This document shows, in pieces, positions 18,323-19,441 of a DNA stretch of 19,441 nt. Source of the stretch: Planctomycetaceae bacterium (GTDB lineage: Bacteria > Planctomycetota > Planctomycetia > Planctomycetales > Planctomycetaceae); NCBI GenBank assembly GCA_003503535.1, contig DOCI01000141.1:4017-23457 (forward strand), read 5' to 3'. Numbering within the stretch: the stretch's first letter is position 1; the number at the start of each line of letters is the position of its first letter. The notes beneath the pieces were generated by a model that made no database searches, had not been told where the DNA came from, and saw only the letters and a program-made list of their open reading frames with translations. The translations under genes and the position numbers were made by a program.

Positions 18323-19441
18323 ATGAAACCAGTGAAATCTGGCGGTGGCTGGCGAGCCATTCTTTATACGTTTTCCAAGTCCCGCGAAGTGGGTGGGCTC
18401 TGGAAACTCTGGAAAGCGATGCGTTCCCGCAATTCCTGTAAAACCTGTGCGTTGGGGATGGGTGGACAAAAAGGGGGCATGGTCAATGAGTTGGGATCCT
18501 TCCCCGAAGTCTGCAAGAAAAGTCTGCAGGCGATGGCCGCCGATATGCAGGGCGCCATCCCGGCTGATTACTTTTCGACCTACTCGGTTGCACAAATGCA
18601 GCAGTTTTCACCTCGTGAACTGGAACATGCCGGTCGACTGACTTCGCCGATGATTTATCGAGCAGGCGACAATTATTATCAGCCGATTTCCTGGGAAGAA
18701 GTGTTCTCGAAAATCGCAGAAAAACTCAAGTCACTCACCCCAGCGGAAACCTTCTGGTATTTCAGCGGCCGCAGTTCCAATGAAGCCGGTTTTCTGCTGC
18801 AACTTTTCGCTCGGCTTTACGGCACCAATAATGTCAATAACTGCAGTTATTATTGTCACCAGGCGAGCGGGGTCGGCCTGACGAACAGTTTCGGATCCGG
18901 CACTGCCACTCTGCTGCTTGAGGATGTCGAACATGCCGACCTCGTTTTCATTATTGGGGGCAATCCTTCGAGCAATCATCCTCGCCTGATGAGTTCTCTC
19001 AAGCATGTCCGGAGAAGGGGCGGAAAGATAATCGTGATCAATCCGGTCATCGAGCCAGGAATGGTCAACTTCAGTGTACCAAGCGACCCGATCAGCCTGC
19101 TTTTTGGGACGAAAATCGCCTCATTATATGTGCAGCCCAATATTGGCGGTGACCTGGCGTTATTAACTGCGATCTCGAAGCGCATTGTCGAACGAGGCGC
19201 TCACGATGAAAACTTCCTCAACACGGCTACGGAAGGCTGGCCCGAACTTCGGGACCATCTGGCTCAACAGGATTTGGAGGAACTGAGTCGGTTGGCAGGA
19301 GTCACCAGTGATGAAATTGAACAAATCACTGATATCTATGCCAACTCGAAGAACGCCGTGTTCTGCTGGACGATGGGCATTACACATCATGCGAATGGGG
19401 TCGAAAATGTCGAGGCGATTGGGAATCTGGCCTGTCTGCGT
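18323..19441 (+). CDS. YdeP/FdhF-type molybdopterin oxidoreductase (5' part, cut by window end)
   Basis: Large molybdopterin-guanine-dinucleotide enzyme of the formate dehydrogenase-like YdeP family. The window holds the first 373 codons, open to the edge. The N-terminal region has the family's unusual CKTCALGMGGQKGG (about 39-52) in place of a classical four-cysteine 4Fe-4S ferredoxin-like site, then FPEVCKKS, ISWEEVFSKIA, YFSGRSSNEAGF, and the cofactor-binding NNCSYYCHQASGVGL and IIGGNPSSNHPRL stretches. ATG 18323 has a good AAGGAAG eight bases upstream. Electron donor and true substrate are not established for this family; E. coli YdeP is linked to acid resistance. No FdhD or electron-transfer subunit is visible before the window ends. 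Confidence 0.92.
   Translation, partial: MKPVKSGGGWRAILYTFSKSREVGGLWKLWKAMRSRNSCKTCALGMGGQKGGMVNELGSFPEVCKKSLQAMAADMQGAIPADYFSTYSVAQMQQFSPRELEHAGRLTSPMIYRAGDNYYQPISWEEVFSKIAEKLKSLTPAETFWYFSGRSSNEAGFLLQLFARLYGTNNVNNCSYYCHQASGVGLTNSFGSGTATLLLEDVEHADLVFIIGGNPSSNHPRLMSSLKHVRRRGGKIIVINPVIEPGMVNFSVPSDPISLLFGTKIASLYVQPNIGGDLALLTAISKRIVERGAHDENFLNTATEGWPELRDHLAQQDLEELSRLAGVTSDEIEQITDIYANSKNAVFCWTMGITHHANGVENVEAIGNLACLR

Overview
The window (about 50% G+C by eye) looks like a planctomycete chromosome, most likely family Planctomycetaceae (Gimesia/Rubinisphaera-like). That placement is an inference from the gene mix: an arylsulfatase with a signal segment, ExbB with two ExbD-like proteins, a HemE-HemG pair, a YdeP-like molybdopterin oxidoreductase, and palindromic intergenic repeats of a kind I associate with planctomycetes. 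No marker gene for a firm placement is present.

Layout. (1) 80-1790 (+): ExbB/TolQ proton channel, then two ExbD/TolR proteins. (2) 2065-3981 (+): a 3-hydroxyisobutyrate dehydrogenase-family reductase and DapA (lysine/diaminopimelate synthesis), separated by a terminator-like hairpin. (3) 4205-5494 (+): a GspE/PilB-family protein whose Walker A and Walker B motifs are destroyed. (4) 9889-5512 (-): sulfatase, receiver-like protein, HemE and HemG in one close-packed chain with two ATGA overlaps. (5) 10046-14319: an accessory island. It holds a decayed tyrosine recombinase, an IS5-like transposase tail, three minus-strand genes (NADAR, YspA/DUF2493, ParB-domain DNA methyltransferase), a cluster of TTTGGTTAC iterons, tRNA-Lys(CUU), and a frameshifted IS5-like transposase head. 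(6) 14481-16909 (-): a DUF2237 protein and ThiC. (7) 17182-18153 (+): GDP-mannose 4,6-dehydratase. (8) 18323-end (+): a YdeP/FdhF-type oxidoreductase cut by the window edge.

The core parts are housekeeping: cell-wall/lysine precursor, tetrapyrrole, thiamine and nucleotide-sugar synthesis, and envelope energisation. The most interesting part is the island. NADAR (ADP-ribose chemistry), a SLOG-fold nucleotide-binding protein and a ParB-methyltransferase sit together. The NADAR and YspA genes are separated from the genes upstream of them by terminator-like hairpins. Just upstream of the methyltransferase lies an array of five direct and one inverted 9-mers that form two alternative palindromes. 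This looks like a small phage- or conflict-related module left beside mobile-element debris. Two core genes encode apparent pseudo-enzymes: the GspE homologue, and the receiver with Asn at the phospho-acceptor position.
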